Assembly: GCA_963932145.1 (NCBI GenBank)
Contig: OZ010580.1
Span: 8,597,746 to 8,661,745 of the forward strand
Direction: 5' to 3'
Source: Acanthosepion lycidas
Lineage: Eukaryota > Mollusca > Cephalopoda > Sepiida > Sepiidae
DNA: 64,000 nt
Both the position numbers and the translations under genes were made by a program. Below the pieces are notes generated by a model. It was given only the letters and a program-made list of their open reading frames with translations. It did not search any database and had not been told where the DNA came from. Of the stretch, positions 11,420 to 21,295 are shown piece by piece; the stretch's first letter is position 1, and each line of letters starts with the position of its first letter.

Positions 11420-11744
11420 TAAAGTTGAATAAATCATATAAATGTTGGGTGACTATTATATACTAATAAATTAATGGCTATACTATTGTATAGACATAAA
11501 TATTTATGAAAAAGTTTTTTAACTATATTTTAAGGTAAAAGGTAGAAAATGGCGGTATAATTCATTTCTTTGGTTCCATGTTTCCTATCTTTACAAGAAA
11601 AATAGTATATTATTAAGTTCCTTAAATAAAATCTGTTAAGATTTTAAGAAACTTAATAATATGCTATTTTTCTTGTAAACATAGGTAACATGGTTCATTT
11701 AAAGATTTACAAGTTCTAGTTATTTTTAATATTTTCCTATGCTT
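11420..11744. repeat. PLE terminal repeats in inverted arrangement
   Basis: 11440-11560 resembles the 3' tail found again at 12870-13000 (AAATCATA..., ATTTTAAG..AAAAGGTAG), so the PLE at 11745-12880 is flanked by related terminal repeats. At 11585-11695 a piece of endonuclease-coding sequence (TTTACAAGAAAAATAG, AAGTT.CTTA) appears first on plus and then inverted, making a fold-back of about 50 bp arms. Confidence 0.6.
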
Positions 11745-12880
11745 TCTATATTTGTATCAGATGTCCTTATCCATAACATAATCGATAAAATTAAATCAGT
11801 TGACCAATTTGATAGTACAATGGGATAGTTAGACTTGCTTCAGTCTTCCGACCTTGTTGATTGGTTCATTTTATATAACCTTGGTGCTCACCATAGCAAC
11901 AATATAGAAGATATAGGTTTATATAGAGATGACGGCCTTATGGTTGTGAAAAATTCTACAAAAATTAAAGTTGAGAAAATCAGGAAAGTAATACATAGGG
12001 ATTTTAAAGTCTAAACCTGAAAGTTATAATCAACACAATTTAAAAAAAAATAGTAGATTTCCTCGATATAAAACTAGACTTAGTCAATAATACATAAAAA
12101 CCCTACATGAAGACTAATGTAAATCCATTATATATCCACCCACATTAAGATCAACCCCCATCATAATCAAACATATATACTCCTCCATAGAATATAGAAT
12201 TCGTAATAGCTCTTCCATTGAAGATGTATTTTATAAATATAGCAAATTTTACAGAAATGCCTTAAGTATAGTAGCTATAAGTGCCCAAACATTAACTATA
12301 AGAAACATAACATTGTTAGTAAGAAAAAATAAAAAGAGAAAAATCATCTGATACAAACATTATTATTATAATATTTTAAGTCAACACTTAAATCTAGTTA
12401 TAAATAGCCATCCCAAAGCAAAAAAACAAAAAACAAACAAAAAAAACAAAAAAAAAAACAAACAATACTGATACCAACTTCTGTAATTGTAGAAATCCTA
12501 ACGACTGTCCATTGCAAAATAGCTGTCTAACAGAATCACTTGTTTATATAAGTACTATTTCATATAGAGAAAATGCAACAGTTAAAAAGTTTTATATCAG
12601 GAGTACCAAAAAATCCTTTAAAACTCGGTGATATCAACACATGTCATCTTTCAACAGCAATGCGTATTGTGACAGAACGTCCCCTCCGAAATATTTCTGA
12701 GACTTAAAAGAAGTTAACAAAACTCCTACGGTAAAGTTGAAAATATTAAAAATAACTGGAACTTGTAAATCCTTATATGATCCATGTCCCCTATATTTAC
12801 AAGAAAAAAAATGCATATTATAAAGTTTCTTAACAATCTTTCACAAGAAGTAAATATTGAGCTATATTAAATCTAAATGA
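11745..12880 (+). pseudogene. Penelope-like element, decayed RT and GIY-YIG endonuclease
   Basis: Plus-strand PLE related to the copy at 959-2211. RT palm remnants read STMG, DWFILYN and GLYRDDGLMVVKNSTKIKVE (11810-11990). The thumb region (12000-12460) has many stops and an A-rich slip. The endonuclease part begins NFCNCRNPNDCPLQNSC and ESLVYI (about 12480-12560). KKFYIRSTKKSFK follows, where the YIG has become YIR, and then PTVKLKI and DPCPLYLQEK (to about 12815). Frameshifts and an altered GIY-YIG core mean it is dead. Related terminal repeats lie on both sides. Confidence 0.8.
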
Positions 12881-12944
12881 ATCATACAAATTGAATATTA
12901 AGTAATTTCGGCTGCAGAGCATTTCATTTACTAATTATTACGAT

Positions 12945-13070
12945 AGGAAAAAGTATTATCAAATTCAAAGTTTAACCATATTTTAAGAGAAAAGGTAGAA
13001 ATTTAGACATAGTCTACCTTTTACCTTACAATATGGTTAAACTTTGAATTTGAAAATGCTTTTTCTAAAT
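12945..13070. repeat. inverted repeat, ~48 bp arms
   Basis: 12956-13003 (AAATTCAAAGTTTAACCATA...) and 13014-13062 are near-exact reverse complements with ~10 bp between. The left arm is the PLE tail, so this is a second tail in opposite orientation. Confidence 0.85.
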
Positions 13071-13119
13071 TTTTTAAACATGTTTTTGTTTTAATCTCCT
13101 ACAAAAACTAATATTTAAC

Positions 13120-13204
13120 TCTATTCTGTATCGAGCCCTTTATAAATGAAATGTTACGAACAATGTAATATTCTTCATTTGTTCTCATCATATGTGGACA
13201 TATG
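13120..13204. repeat. short dispersed repeat (TCGAGCCCT...)
   Basis: Shares GTATCGAGCCCT and GTTCTCATCA phrases with 42243-42315. Family unknown. Confidence 0.4.
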
Positions 13205-13206
13205 TA

Positions 13207-14900
13207 CAGTGTATCACAAAAGTGAGTACACCCCTCACATTTCTTCAAATGTTTAAGTATATCTCTTCATGGGACAACACTGACAAAATGACACTTTGAC
13301 ACAATGAAAAGTAGCCTGTCTGCAGCATATATAACAGAGTTAATTTATTTTCCCCTCAAAATAACTCAAAATATAGCCATTAAAAGCTAAATCCCTGGCA
13401 ACAAAAGTGAGTAAACCCCTTAGGAAAAGTTGTCAATATTAACATACAACATGTCAACTGTCAATATTTTGTGTGGCCACCATCATTATCCAAAACTGCC
13501 TTTAGTCTCCTCGGCATGGAGTTTACAAGAGCTTCACAGGTAGTCACTGGAATGCTCTTCCACTCCTCAATGACGACGTCGCGGAGCTGGCGGATATTTG
13601 AGACTCTGCGCACCTCCACCTTCTGATTGAAGATGCCCCAAAGATTTTCTATTGGGTTCAAGTCTGGAGACATGCTTGGCCAGTCCATCACATTTACCCT
13701 AAGTCTCTTCAGTAAAGCAGTGGTTGTCTTGGATGTGTGTTTGGGGTCATTGTCATGCTGGAACACTGCTCTGCGACCCACTTTCTGGAGGGAGGGGATC
13801 ATGCTCTGCTGCAGTATTTCACAGTACATGTTGGAGTTCATGTTTCCCTCAATGAAATGTAACTCTCCAATACCTGCAGCACTCATGCAGCCCCAGACCA
13901 TGACATTCCCACCACCATGCTTGACTGTAGGCATGACACACTTATCTTTGTACTCCTCACCTGGTCGCCGCCACACATGCTTAAGGCCATCAGAACCAAA
14001 CAAATTAAATTTCTTCTCATCAGACCATAGGACATGGTTCCAGTAATCTATGGGCTTTGTTGACATGTCTTCAGCAAACTGTTTGCGGGCTTTCTTGTGT
14101 ATTTCCTTCAGAAGAGGCTTCCTCCTGCGGTGACAGCCATGCTCACCAATTTGATGTAGAGTGCGGCGTATGGTCTGAACACTAACAGGCTGAATCCCAA
14201 TCTCTTTAATCTCTGCAGCAATGCTAACAGCACTCCTACGCCGATCTTTCAAAGAAAGCATTGGGATGTGACGCTCAGCACGTGCGCCCAGCTTCTTTGG
14301 ACGACCAACCCGAGGGCTGTTCTGAGTGGACCCTGCTCTTTTAAAATGCTGGATGATCTTAACCACTGTGCTGCAGCTCAGTTTCAGGGTGTTGGCAATC
14401 TTCTTGTAGCTTTGGCCATCTTTATGTAGTGCAACAATACGTTTTTTGAAGATCCTCAGAGAGTTATATGCCATGTGGTGCCATGTTGGAACTTTCAGTG
14501 ACCGGTAAGAGTGAGTGTTAGAGCTATACTACAAATTTGAATACACCTGCTCCCCATGAACACATGGGCATAGTTACACTAATGAGTCACATGACATTTT
14601 GGAAGGAAAATGAAGAGCGTACTCAATTTAGACATTTAGGGGTGTAGTTTCTTAATGGTGTACTCACTTTTTGGGGGTGTAGTTTCTTAGGGGTGTACTC
14701 ATTTCTGTTGCCAGGGATTTAGCTTTTAATGGCTATATGTTGAGTTATTTTGAGGGGGAAAAAATAACTCTGTTATATATGGTGCAGACAGACTACTTTT
14801 CATTGTGTCAAAAGGTAATTTTTTCATTGCTGTCCCATGAAGAGATATACTTAAATATTTGAAGAAATATGAGGGGTGTACTCACTTTTGTGATACACTG
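13207..14900 (-). mobile_element. Tc1-like transposon, near-complete (1694 bp)
   Basis: Both ends read CAGTGTATCACAAAAGTGAG inward and are flanked by TA (13205-13206, 14901-14902), the Tc1/mariner target duplication. The inverted repeats are about 215 bp (13207-13422, 14688-14900) and roughly 90% alike by eye. Each has an outer and an inner direct repeat of ACAAAAGTGAGTA..CCCCT type (inner copies at 13400-13421 and 14689-14711). This is the IR/DR layout of Sleeping Beauty-like elements. The transposase lies between them on minus with no stops. Elements with this terminal sequence are known from teleost fishes and lampreys, where horizontal transfer has been argued. Confidence 0.96.
13461..14474 (-). 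CDS. Tc1 transposase (DD34E), 337 aa
   Basis: Cut-and-paste transposase of the IS630/Tc1/mariner superfamily. It would bind the inner and outer direct repeats of its inverted repeats and insert the element at TA. An N-terminal pair of helix-turn-helix motifs spans about residues 1-110, split by an AT-hook-like GRPK (57-60). The catalytic core has D152 in WSDEKKF, a glycine-rich box KHGGGNVMVWG (185-195), D241 in QHDNDPKH and E276 in SPDLNPIENLW. There are exactly 34 residues between D241 and E276. Length matches the ~340 aa norm and the frame is open from ATG at 14474 to TGA at 13461. The start was chosen because MAYNSL begins the family's usual N-terminus. GC content is clearly higher than the flanks, as expected for a young or transferred element. 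Activity is inferred from intactness only. Confidence 0.95.
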   Translation of the reverse strand: MAYNSLRIFKKRIVALHKDGQSYKKIANTLKLSCSTVVKIIQHFKRAGSTQNSPRVGRPKKLGARAERHIPMLSLKDRRRSAVSIAAEIKEIGIQPVSVQTIRRTLHQIGEHGCHRRRKPLLKEIHKKARKQFAEDMSTKPIDYWNHVLWSDEKKFNLFGSDGLKHVWRRPGEEYKDKCVMPTVKHGGGNVMVWGCMSAAGIGELHFIEGNMNSNMYCEILQQSMIPSLQKVGRRAVFQHDNDPKHTSKTTTALLKRLRVNVMDWPSMSPDLNPIENLWGIFNQKVEVRRVSNIRQLRDVVIEEWKSIPVTTCEALVNSMPRRLKAVLDNDGGHTKY

Positions 14901-14949
<49 letters not shown>

Positions 14950-14950
14950 A
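14901..14950. repeat. (TA)n(TG)n
   Basis: The Tc1 element inserted at the edge of this array. Confidence 0.95.
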
Positions 14951-15056
14951 ACGGAACAAACTTTCAACTGCGTGGTGTTAGGGATCTTAAGCAAGGAGCA
15001 ATGATGTTCTTATCTATCAAATGTCTTACCATTATGTTGGAGGCATCTTTAGCGCA

Positions 15057-15121
<65 letters not shown>
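15057..15121. repeat. (TA)n
   Basis: About 65 bp, immediately left of a family-R2 repeat. Confidence 0.97.
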
Positions 15122-15123
<2 letters not shown>

Positions 15124-15200
15124 AAGATATAATTTTAATTTTGCAATATTTATGGGATAAAGTACTCAGTATCAGAGATGGAGCGTATAGGCTTATAGCA
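15122..15200 (+). repeat. dispersed repeat family R2, copy 1 (fragment)
   Basis: Shares ATATTTATGGGATAAA and TATCAGAGAT.GAGCG with 36236-36520, 52020-52110 and 59971-60235. In all four the repeat starts at a (TA)n array. Confidence 0.75.
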
Positions 15201-15204
15201 ATGA

Positions 15205-15345
15205 GTATAGAAGAATTTTTCAAAGGACGTTTCGTCTTATCTGCGACTCATCAGCAGTGCGCATCCCCTACTCACGCAGTCGTCATACCAACTGTACCAC
15301 GGGACTCGGTGACGAAGAAGACACAAACTAGACTCGATATAGCAC
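15205..15345 (-). ncRNA. retrozyme-like repeat with decayed hammerhead ribozyme
   Basis: Minus strand: GGATGCGCACTG, CTGATGA, stem II GTC...GAC, then GAAACGTCC (15260-15222). Sequence upstream on minus (TTCGTCACCGAG, GGTACAGTTGGTA) is shared with 37180-37280 and 15490-15530. The 3' strand of stem I, which pairs with CACTG in the 37 kb copy, is replaced, so self-cleavage is probably lost. Confidence 0.7.
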
Positions 15346-15479
15346 TGCTAATCACTTAGTTCCGCAGTGATACTCGTCCAAGTATTCAGATAATCTCGGA
15401 ATAGTGACCCAAGAGCCATGACTATTTTTTTACCCTTAGCCGCTACATCGCAGAGCATAAGCTGGGTCCAGCAAGATAT

Positions 15480-15580
15480 AAAAGTAATTAATTTTGGGGT
15501 ACAGTTGGTACGACGTTTGTGTTGTATCGAAACGGTCCGGGATCGATTCTCGGTAGTGGATGCACACTGCTGATGTCAAT
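15480..15580 (+). ncRNA. truncated retrozyme-like repeat
   Basis: Carries GGTACAGTTGGTACGACG, a tRNA-like GGGATCGATTCTCGG box and GGATGCACACTGCTGATG, then stops in mid-hammerhead where a PLE fragment begins. Confidence 0.6.
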
Positions 15581-15665
15581 TACAACATATTAAACAATAT
15601 ACGGACACGACAGTGATGATAGTCTGTCAATGTTTATTGCTTAATATGTTGTAATTGACATCTTT
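15574..15665. repeat. PLE terminal inverted repeat
   Basis: ATGTCAATTACAACATATTA at 15573 is mirrored by TAATATGTTGTAATTGACAT at 15643. The extended arm 15574-15635 is the reverse complement of about 16090-16152. Confidence 0.8.
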
Positions 15666-16319
15666 GATAATGGCTTAAGTAAGCCGAAAGCTTAGATTGT
15701 ATTAAAAAATATAGATCACTATTGCGAATTTCTTTCTTCGTTCAACGATAATGTTATTAAACTTATCAGAAGTTACGAAAAAAATTTACATAAAATAAAT
15801 AGACAACACTTGTCTATATTATTTAATGAAACGTGTATGAATGAAAAGATGCTGCCTAAATACCCACAATTTAAATTACATGATCCAGCAGCCCACAATA
15901 CTCTAAATACTTGGAATTAGAAATGTAGCCTTTTGAAAAGGCAAATTGAAATATCAAAAGAAAAATTGACAACCTTAACAGCAACAAACAGGACATTTAC
16001 GATAAACTATGTCATGAGATGCGGTGCGATTTTCGCTTCTAGCGTCTTACATGCGCGTGTTTATCGTTGCTTAGAAATCATCTATGTAAACATTGACAGA
16101 CTATCATCACTGTCTTGTCCGTATATTGTTTAATATGTTGTAATTGACATCTTTTGATAATGGCTTAAGTAAGCCGAAAGCTTAGATTGTATTAAAAAAT
16201 ATGGATCACTATTGTGAATTTCTTTCTTCTTTCAACGATAATGTTATTAAACTTATCAGAAGTTACGAAAAAAATTTACATAAAATGAATAAACACTTGT
16301 CTATAATATTTAATGAAAA

Positions 16320-16320
<1 letters not shown>
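15643..16320 (+). pseudogene. PLE N-terminal fragment between direct terminal repeats
   Basis: 15643-15835 and 16132-16320 are direct repeats spaced 489 bp. Both begin TAATATGTTGTAATTGACAT and carry GGCTTAAGTAAGCCGAAAGC, a decayed hammerhead-like stem II plus GAAA. The region between continues as protein: IIKLIRSYEKNLHKIN, LSILFNET, MLPKYPQFKLHDPAAHNT, a stop, then LLKRQIEISKEKLTTL. LPKY...KLHDPAA followed by a basic helix resembles the region upstream of the RT in PLE proteins. The element has no RT here. Confidence 0.6.

Positions 16321-16391
<71 letters not shown>
16319..16391. repeat. (TA)n
   Basis: Borders the left end of the giant palindrome and truncates the second PLE direct repeat. 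Confidence 0.97.
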
Positions 16392-16394
<3 letters not shown>

Positions 16395-16422
16395 ATGAAA
16401 AACAAATCACTTTAATGTACCA

Positions 16423-16478
16423 TTACGATAATTTATTTCACCTAAATCCTTTTTTAAGGATTCAGGATCATCAGGTAA
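16423..16478 (-). ncRNA. hammerhead ribozyme-like motif, outer end of left palindrome arm
   Basis: Mirror copy of the motif at 21240-21295: stem I TTAC/GTAA, CTGATGA, an 11 bp stem II (CCTGAATCCTT paired to AAGGATTTAGG), GAAA, a 3 bp stem III and an ATC cleavage triplet. The position immediately inside the palindrome end fits a PLE terminal repeat. Confidence 0.65.
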
Positions 16479-16775
16479 ATCTTCCAACAACGAAATGAGA
16501 AAAAATTGGGATTAGAAATTGGTGGGTAGTGTAATTTTTGTAATTTAATAGAGGGGGTTGAGAGTGGTAGTTAACCAGACAATATAAAGTATAGGGAGGG
16601 GTTAATTTTATATCTCTCTTAAGTATGTTTTATATTGGAGTAGGAGGAGTGACAGAAAACTTGGCCTCTTTAGATGGTTAATAAAACGGAAATGAATTGT
16701 CGAAAATGTATACAAGTGAGCCTTACGGTAAAGAGAGGGATAGGGGGAGGGGGAAAGAGAGATGGAGTTGTTATA

Positions 16776-16799
16776 ATTTTGTTTTAACAAAATTATGTA
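16776..16799. repeat. short perfect palindrome
   Basis: ATAATTTTGTTTTAACAAAATTAT-type hairpin, conserved in both arms (mirror at about 20920-20945). Confidence 0.8.
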
Positions 16800-16992
16800 A
16801 AAGATAGTTTACAATGTTTGATAGAAAATTCGATGTCTGAAAAAAATTTTGTTATTAACTTAAATATTTATTTTTTTAAGTAAGTAGTTTCAGGACTAAA
16901 TATAACTATTATTGTAATAAACATATTTATCTAGGACATAAAGAAATATTTAAAATCTTAATAGTTTATTCACCCGACTAATTGTATTTCCA

Positions 16993-16993
16993 A

Positions 16994-17049
<56 letters not shown>
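16993..17049. repeat. A-run plus (TA)n inside left arm
   Basis: Mirrored by 20657-20724 in the right arm, so it predates or was copied with the palindrome. Confidence 0.95.
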
Positions 17050-17050
<1 letters not shown>

Positions 17051-17220
17051 CATCTATTTTAATATTCAAAATTAATTCATAAATGCAATTTATTTATTAC
17101 ATTGGTAAACTAAATTAAAGATTAGGTTTCATTATTTAATAATAGAATTTGAGGGTAATATTAATTTTCATTTATTCATATATGCCTCACAAATGCATTC
17201 ATGTGAATCCCTACATACAT

Positions 17221-17702
17221 ACGATCATTAACAAGTAAAAAAAAAAAAAAAAAAAAAAACTTTTGAGATAATTTACACAAAAAAATTCATTTATCCTCAT
17301 ACATAAACTATATATACATTTTACAATCTTTATCTATATTTCAAAATATATATAGATTTCACAGTTAAAATTTAATTTTATCAGTGTGATTTCGGAAGTG
17401 TTTCATTTTAAAGGAATTTAGCTAATATTATTACTATTATTAATAGTCAAAGAATGGTATATTTAAATTTAAATCATCAATTTAGAAATGAAACTCCCTT
17501 CAGAAGAAAATAAAATTTAAACTATAGAATATTACAAAAGAAGGACATTACAAATAAAGAAAATAAATTAAAATGTCATTAGAAAGACCCAATATTTCAT
17601 TTAAAATCAATTCATGCACGTACGCACATATATACATACACACACACACATATATATATACATATATACATACACACACACACATATATATACACATATA
17701 CA
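17221..17702 (-). repeat. ~480 bp tandem unit, left arm, outer copy
   Basis: Starts GATCATTAACAAGTAAAA and runs through ATTTCGGAAGTGTTTCATTT and GAAACTCCCTTCAGAAGA to a TACACACACAC/TA block, then repeats at 17703. Confidence 0.9.
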
Positions 17703-18228
17703 TACGATCATTAACAAGTAAAAAAAAAAAAAAAAAAAATAAAACCATAGAAACACTTTAGATAATTTACACAAAAATTCATTTAACCTCGCACATAAAT
17801 TATATATACATTTTGCAATCTTTATCTATATTTTAATATTTGAAATATATATAGATTTCACAGTTAAAATTTAATTTTATCAATGTTATTTCGGAAGTGT
17901 TTCATTTTAAAGGAATTTAGCTAATATTATTACTATTATTAATAGTCAAAGAATGGTATATTTAAATTTAAATTTTAAATTTAGAAATGAAACTCCCTTC
18001 AGAAGAAAACAAAATTTAAACTATAGAATATTACAAAAGAAGGACATTACAAAATTAAGAAAATAAATTTAAAATGTCATTAGAAAGACCCAATATTTCA
18101 TTTAAAATCAATTTATGTACGTACGCACATATATACATACACACACACACACATATACATATATATATATATATATACATCCACACATACATATATACAT
18201 CCACACATATATATATATATTACCCTTA
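17703..18228 (-). repeat. ~480 bp tandem unit, left arm, inner copy
   Basis: Same unit as 17221-17702 with about 5% differences. Frames in the CA/TA part are artefacts. Confidence 0.9.
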
Positions 18229-18299
18229 TCTATAATGTTCATATATATATATCTAAATAAGTTCACAAAAAAAAAAAAAATTAAGTTCCAACACATTTA

Positions 18300-18611
18300 T
18301 CAATGATCCTTATGTTTTATAATTAGTATTTTTTCCATAATGCACAAATTGCATCGGTCTCTGAAATTAATCGGAGTTTTGGCTTTTGAGATGATTTTCC
18401 ATTCTATTTGTGGGGTTAGTTTGTTTTCCAATAACTCCCAATAGTGCTTTGAAAGTGCAGTTTGGTGTTTTTTTGATTCATTATAAAAGGATTGACGATG
18501 GTTGTAAAATCGTTGTTTCCAACTTCCTGCAGAAATACCTATGTAGATCTTCTTATGTTTAGTATTTTCTTTGGGGAAAATCGTAGCTTCGTATACTATG
18601 TTTTTGGACAA
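18300..18611 (-). CDS. PLE GIY-YIG endonuclease fragment (103 aa)
   Basis: C-terminal endonuclease of a Penelope-like element, which nicks DNA to prime reverse transcription. Visible features: IVYEA (5-9, the GIY-like strand), YIG (23-25), the catalytic arginine region WKQRFYNHR (R34), LSKHYWELLE with catalytic E59, WKIISKA (71-77) and CNLC (87-90, half of the usual metal-binding set). The frame is open but lacks the upstream RT, because it begins three bases from the palindrome centre. It also lacks the CRHK tail, which is present instead in the opposite arm at 18660-18729. A 5'-truncated relic, not a complete gene. Confidence 0.85.
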   Translation of the reverse strand: MSKNIVYEATIFPKENTKHKKIYIGISAGSWKQRFYNHRQSFYNESKKHQTALSKHYWELLENKLTPQIEWKIISKAKTPINFRDRCNLCIMEKILIIKHKDH

Positions 18612-18614
18612 ACA

Positions 18615-18729
18615 TGTTTGTCCAAAAACATAGTATACGAAGCTCCGGATATACTATTGAACAGACATAATGAGTTGATTTGTAAATGTAGGCATAAGAA
18701 TCACCTCAGTTTAAAAAAGTATGTGTAGA
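18615..18729 (+). pseudogene. PLE C-terminal tail with internal deletion
   Basis: Encodes LSKNIVYEA, then directly PDILLNRHNELICKCRHKNH and SLKKYV stop. C.CRHKN is the usual end of PLE proteins (compare ISKCRHENKFLLHNL at 48690). The missing 93 codons are exactly those retained on the minus strand at 18300-18590. Confidence 0.8.
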
Positions 18730-18793
18730 TATATAAATAGAAAATATAAATTGTTTTAAATGAATATATGAAAATACTGACACTGTGCTCTTT

Positions 18794-18887
18794 GATAAAT
18801 GTGTTGGAACTTAAATTTTTTTTTTTTTTTTTTTTTTTTTGTGAACTTATTTAGATATATATATATGAACATTATAGATAAGGGTAA
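18794..18887 (+). repeat. T-run at PLE 3' end
   Basis: GTGTTGGAACTTAA plus ~25 T, then TGTGAACTTATTTAG, mirrored at 18229-18300. Confidence 0.9.
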
Positions 18888-19235
18888 CTATGTATTTATA
18901 TTGTGGACACATATGTATGGTAGTATGGATATATATGTATAAATAGATATACACGTGTGTGAGTATAGGTATTACTAATATGAAGCATGTTTGAATACTG
19001 AATATTTTTTATATTTTTTAACGTATATGCTGCATGGGTGTGGATGTATATGTATAAATGTTTTAATGTTTGTTTTGTATGTATATGTATATGTATATTA
19101 TATATGTATGTACAAGTATATGTGCGTGTACATGTACTTAAACATGTGTGTTTTTATGGTTTTAAACTACTTGTAATCTATATATGTATATAGACGTAAT
19201 TACCTTAGAATTTATATTTGGTAAGTGTACATATG

Positions 19236-19292
<57 letters not shown>

Positions 19293-19490
19293 GTGCTCTT
19301 TTTATATTTTGTTTTGTATGTAGGGTTTTGTGCTTATATATAAATGTATATCTATTTAAGGGTGTGTATGTGTATATGAGTATGTCTCTCTCTCTCTCTC
19401 TGTATATATATATACGGATGATTAAATGGTTAGATTAATTTTTTGATATATAGATTTGTATATGGATATATGAATTGTATATGTATGTAT
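18888..19490 (+). repeat. TG/TA-rich block unique to right arm
   Basis: Low-complexity ATGTATATGTG-type DNA with a (TA)n at 19242-19284 and a (TC)n at 19385-19400. The left arm has only ~100 bp in its place. Confidence 0.85.
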
Positions 19491-19569
19491 ATGTGTATAT
19501 ATGTGTGGATGTATATATGTATGTGTGGATGTATATATATATATATATATATATGTATATGTGTGTGTG

Positions 19570-20068
19570 TGTGTATGTATATATGTGAGTACGTACATAA
19601 ATTGATTTTAAATGAAATATTGGGTCTTTCTAATGACATTTTAAATTTATTTTCTTAATTTTGTAATGTCCTTCTTTTGTAATATTCTATAGTTTAAATT
19701 TTGTTTTCTTCTGAAGGGAGTTTCATTTCTAAATTTAAAATTTAAATTTAAATATACCATTCTTTGACTATTAATAATAGTAATAATATTAGCTAAATTC
19801 CTTTAAAATGAAACACTTCCGAAATAACATTGATAAAATTAAATTTTAACTGTGAAATCTATATATATTTAAAATATTAAAATATAGATAAAGATTGCAA
19901 TATGTATATATAATTTATGTGCGAGGTTAAATGAATTTTTGTGTAAATTATCTAAAGTGTTTCTATGGTTTTATTTTTTTTTTTTTTTTACTTGTTAATG
20001 ATCGTATGTATATGTGTATATATATGTGTGTGTGTGTATGTATATATGTATATATATATGTGTGTGTG
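19570..20068 (+). repeat. ~480 bp tandem unit, right arm, inner copy
   Basis: Mirror of 17703-18130: GAAATATTGGGTCTTTCTAA, then GAGTTTCATTTC, ending at TTACTTGTTAATGATCG. Confidence 0.9.
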
Positions 20069-20490
20069 TGTATGTATATATGTGCGTACGTGCATGAATT
20101 GATTTTAAATGAAATATTGGGTCTTTCTAATGACATTTTAATTTATTTTCTTTATTTGTAATGTCCTTCTTTTGTAATATTCTATAGTTTAAATTTTATT
20201 TTCTTCTGAAGGGAGTTTCATTTCTAAATTGATGATTTAAATTTAAATATACCATTCTTTGACTATTAATAATAGTAATAATATTAGCTAAATTCCTTTA
20301 AAATGAAACACTTCCGAAATCACACTGATAAAATTAAATTTTAACTGTGAAATCTATATATATTTTGAAATATAGATAAAGATTGTAAAATGTATATATA
20401 GTTTATGTATGAGGATAAATGAATTTTTTTGTGTAAATTATCTCAAAAGTTTTTTTTTTTTTTTTTTTACTTGTTAATGATCGTATGTAT
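20069..20490 (+). repeat. ~480 bp tandem unit, right arm, outer copy
   Basis: Mirror of 17221-17630. Confidence 0.9.
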
Positions 20491-20651
20491 GTAGGGATTC
20501 ACATGAATGCATTTGTGAGGCATATATGAATAAATGAAAATTAATATTACCCTCAAATTCTATTATTAAATAATGAAACCTAATCTTTAATTTAGTTTAC
20601 CAATGTAATAAATAAATTGCATTTATGAATTAATTTTGAATATTAAAATAG

Positions 20652-20656
<5 letters not shown>

Positions 20657-20717
<61 letters not shown>

Positions 20718-20724
20718 TTTTTTT
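20657..20724. repeat. (TA)n plus T-run inside right arm
   Basis: Mirror of 16993-17049; lengths differ slightly. Confidence 0.95.
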
Positions 20725-21239
20725 GGAAATACAATTAGTCGGGTGAATAAACTATTAAGATTTTAAATATTTCTTTATGTCCTAGATAAATATGTTTATT
20801 ACAATAATAGTTATATTTAGTCCTGAAACTACTTACTTAAAAAATTAAATATTTAAGTTAATAACAAATTTTTTTTCAGACATCGAATTTTCTATCAAAC
20901 ATTGTAAACTATCTTTTACATAATTTTGTTAAAACAAAATTATAACAACTCCATCTCTCTTTCCCCCTCCCCCCTATCCCTCTCTTTACCGTAAGGCTCA
21001 CTTGTATACATTTTCGACAATTCATTTCCGTTTTATTAACCATCTAAAGAGGCCAAGTTTTCTGTCACTCCTCCTACTCCAATATAAAACATACTTAAGA
21101 GAGATATAAAATTAACCCCTCCCTATACTTTATATTGTCTGGTTAACTACCACTCTCAACCCCCTCTATTAAATTACAAAAATTACACTACCCACCAATT
21201 TCTAATCCCATTTTTTTTCTCATTTCGTTGTTGGAAGAT

Positions 21240-21295
21240 TTACCTGATGATCCTGAATCCTTAAAAAAGGATTTAGGTGAAATAAATTATCGTAA
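21240..21295 (+). ncRNA. hammerhead ribozyme-like motif, outer end of right palindrome arm
   Basis: Reading 5' to 3': TTAC (21240-21243), CTGATGA (21244-21250), a U-U mismatch then an 11 bp stem II (21252-21262 with 21267-21277), GAAA (21279-21282), a 3 bp stem III (21282-21284 with 21288-21290), the cleavage triplet ATC ending at 21291, and GTAA (21292-21295) closing stem I. All core positions are present. The weak points are the 4 bp stem I and the U-U pair at the core end of stem II. Confidence 0.65.

Larger units (their letters stand above)
16388..18614 (-). repeat. giant palindrome, left arm (2227 bp)
   Basis: Reverse complement of 18615-21330, meeting it with no spacer. The outer 800 bp differ from the right arm by only a few single-base and homopolymer changes by eye. 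This arm lacks about 600 bp of TG/TA-rich DNA present at 18888-19490 in the other arm. It also lacks the PLE C-terminal tail, but keeps the PLE endonuclease core. The whole arm is one 5'-truncated PLE read outward on minus: endonuclease, T-run, tandem 3' units, pyrimidine-rich UTR and hammerhead. Confidence 0.95.

Noticed and set aside
13627..14046. 139-codon plus-strand frame
   Set aside because: Antisense shadow of the Tc1 transposase.
18108..19658. Short frames such as MCWNLIFF..., MNTEYF... and MSLERPN...
   Set aside because: They run through TATG/TACA low-complexity DNA in the palindrome and differ between arms.
17221..20490. CRISPR-like or satellite array in the palindrome
   Set aside because: Only two ~480 bp units per arm, AT-rich and lying in a PLE 3' region; nothing like short repeats with unique spacers.
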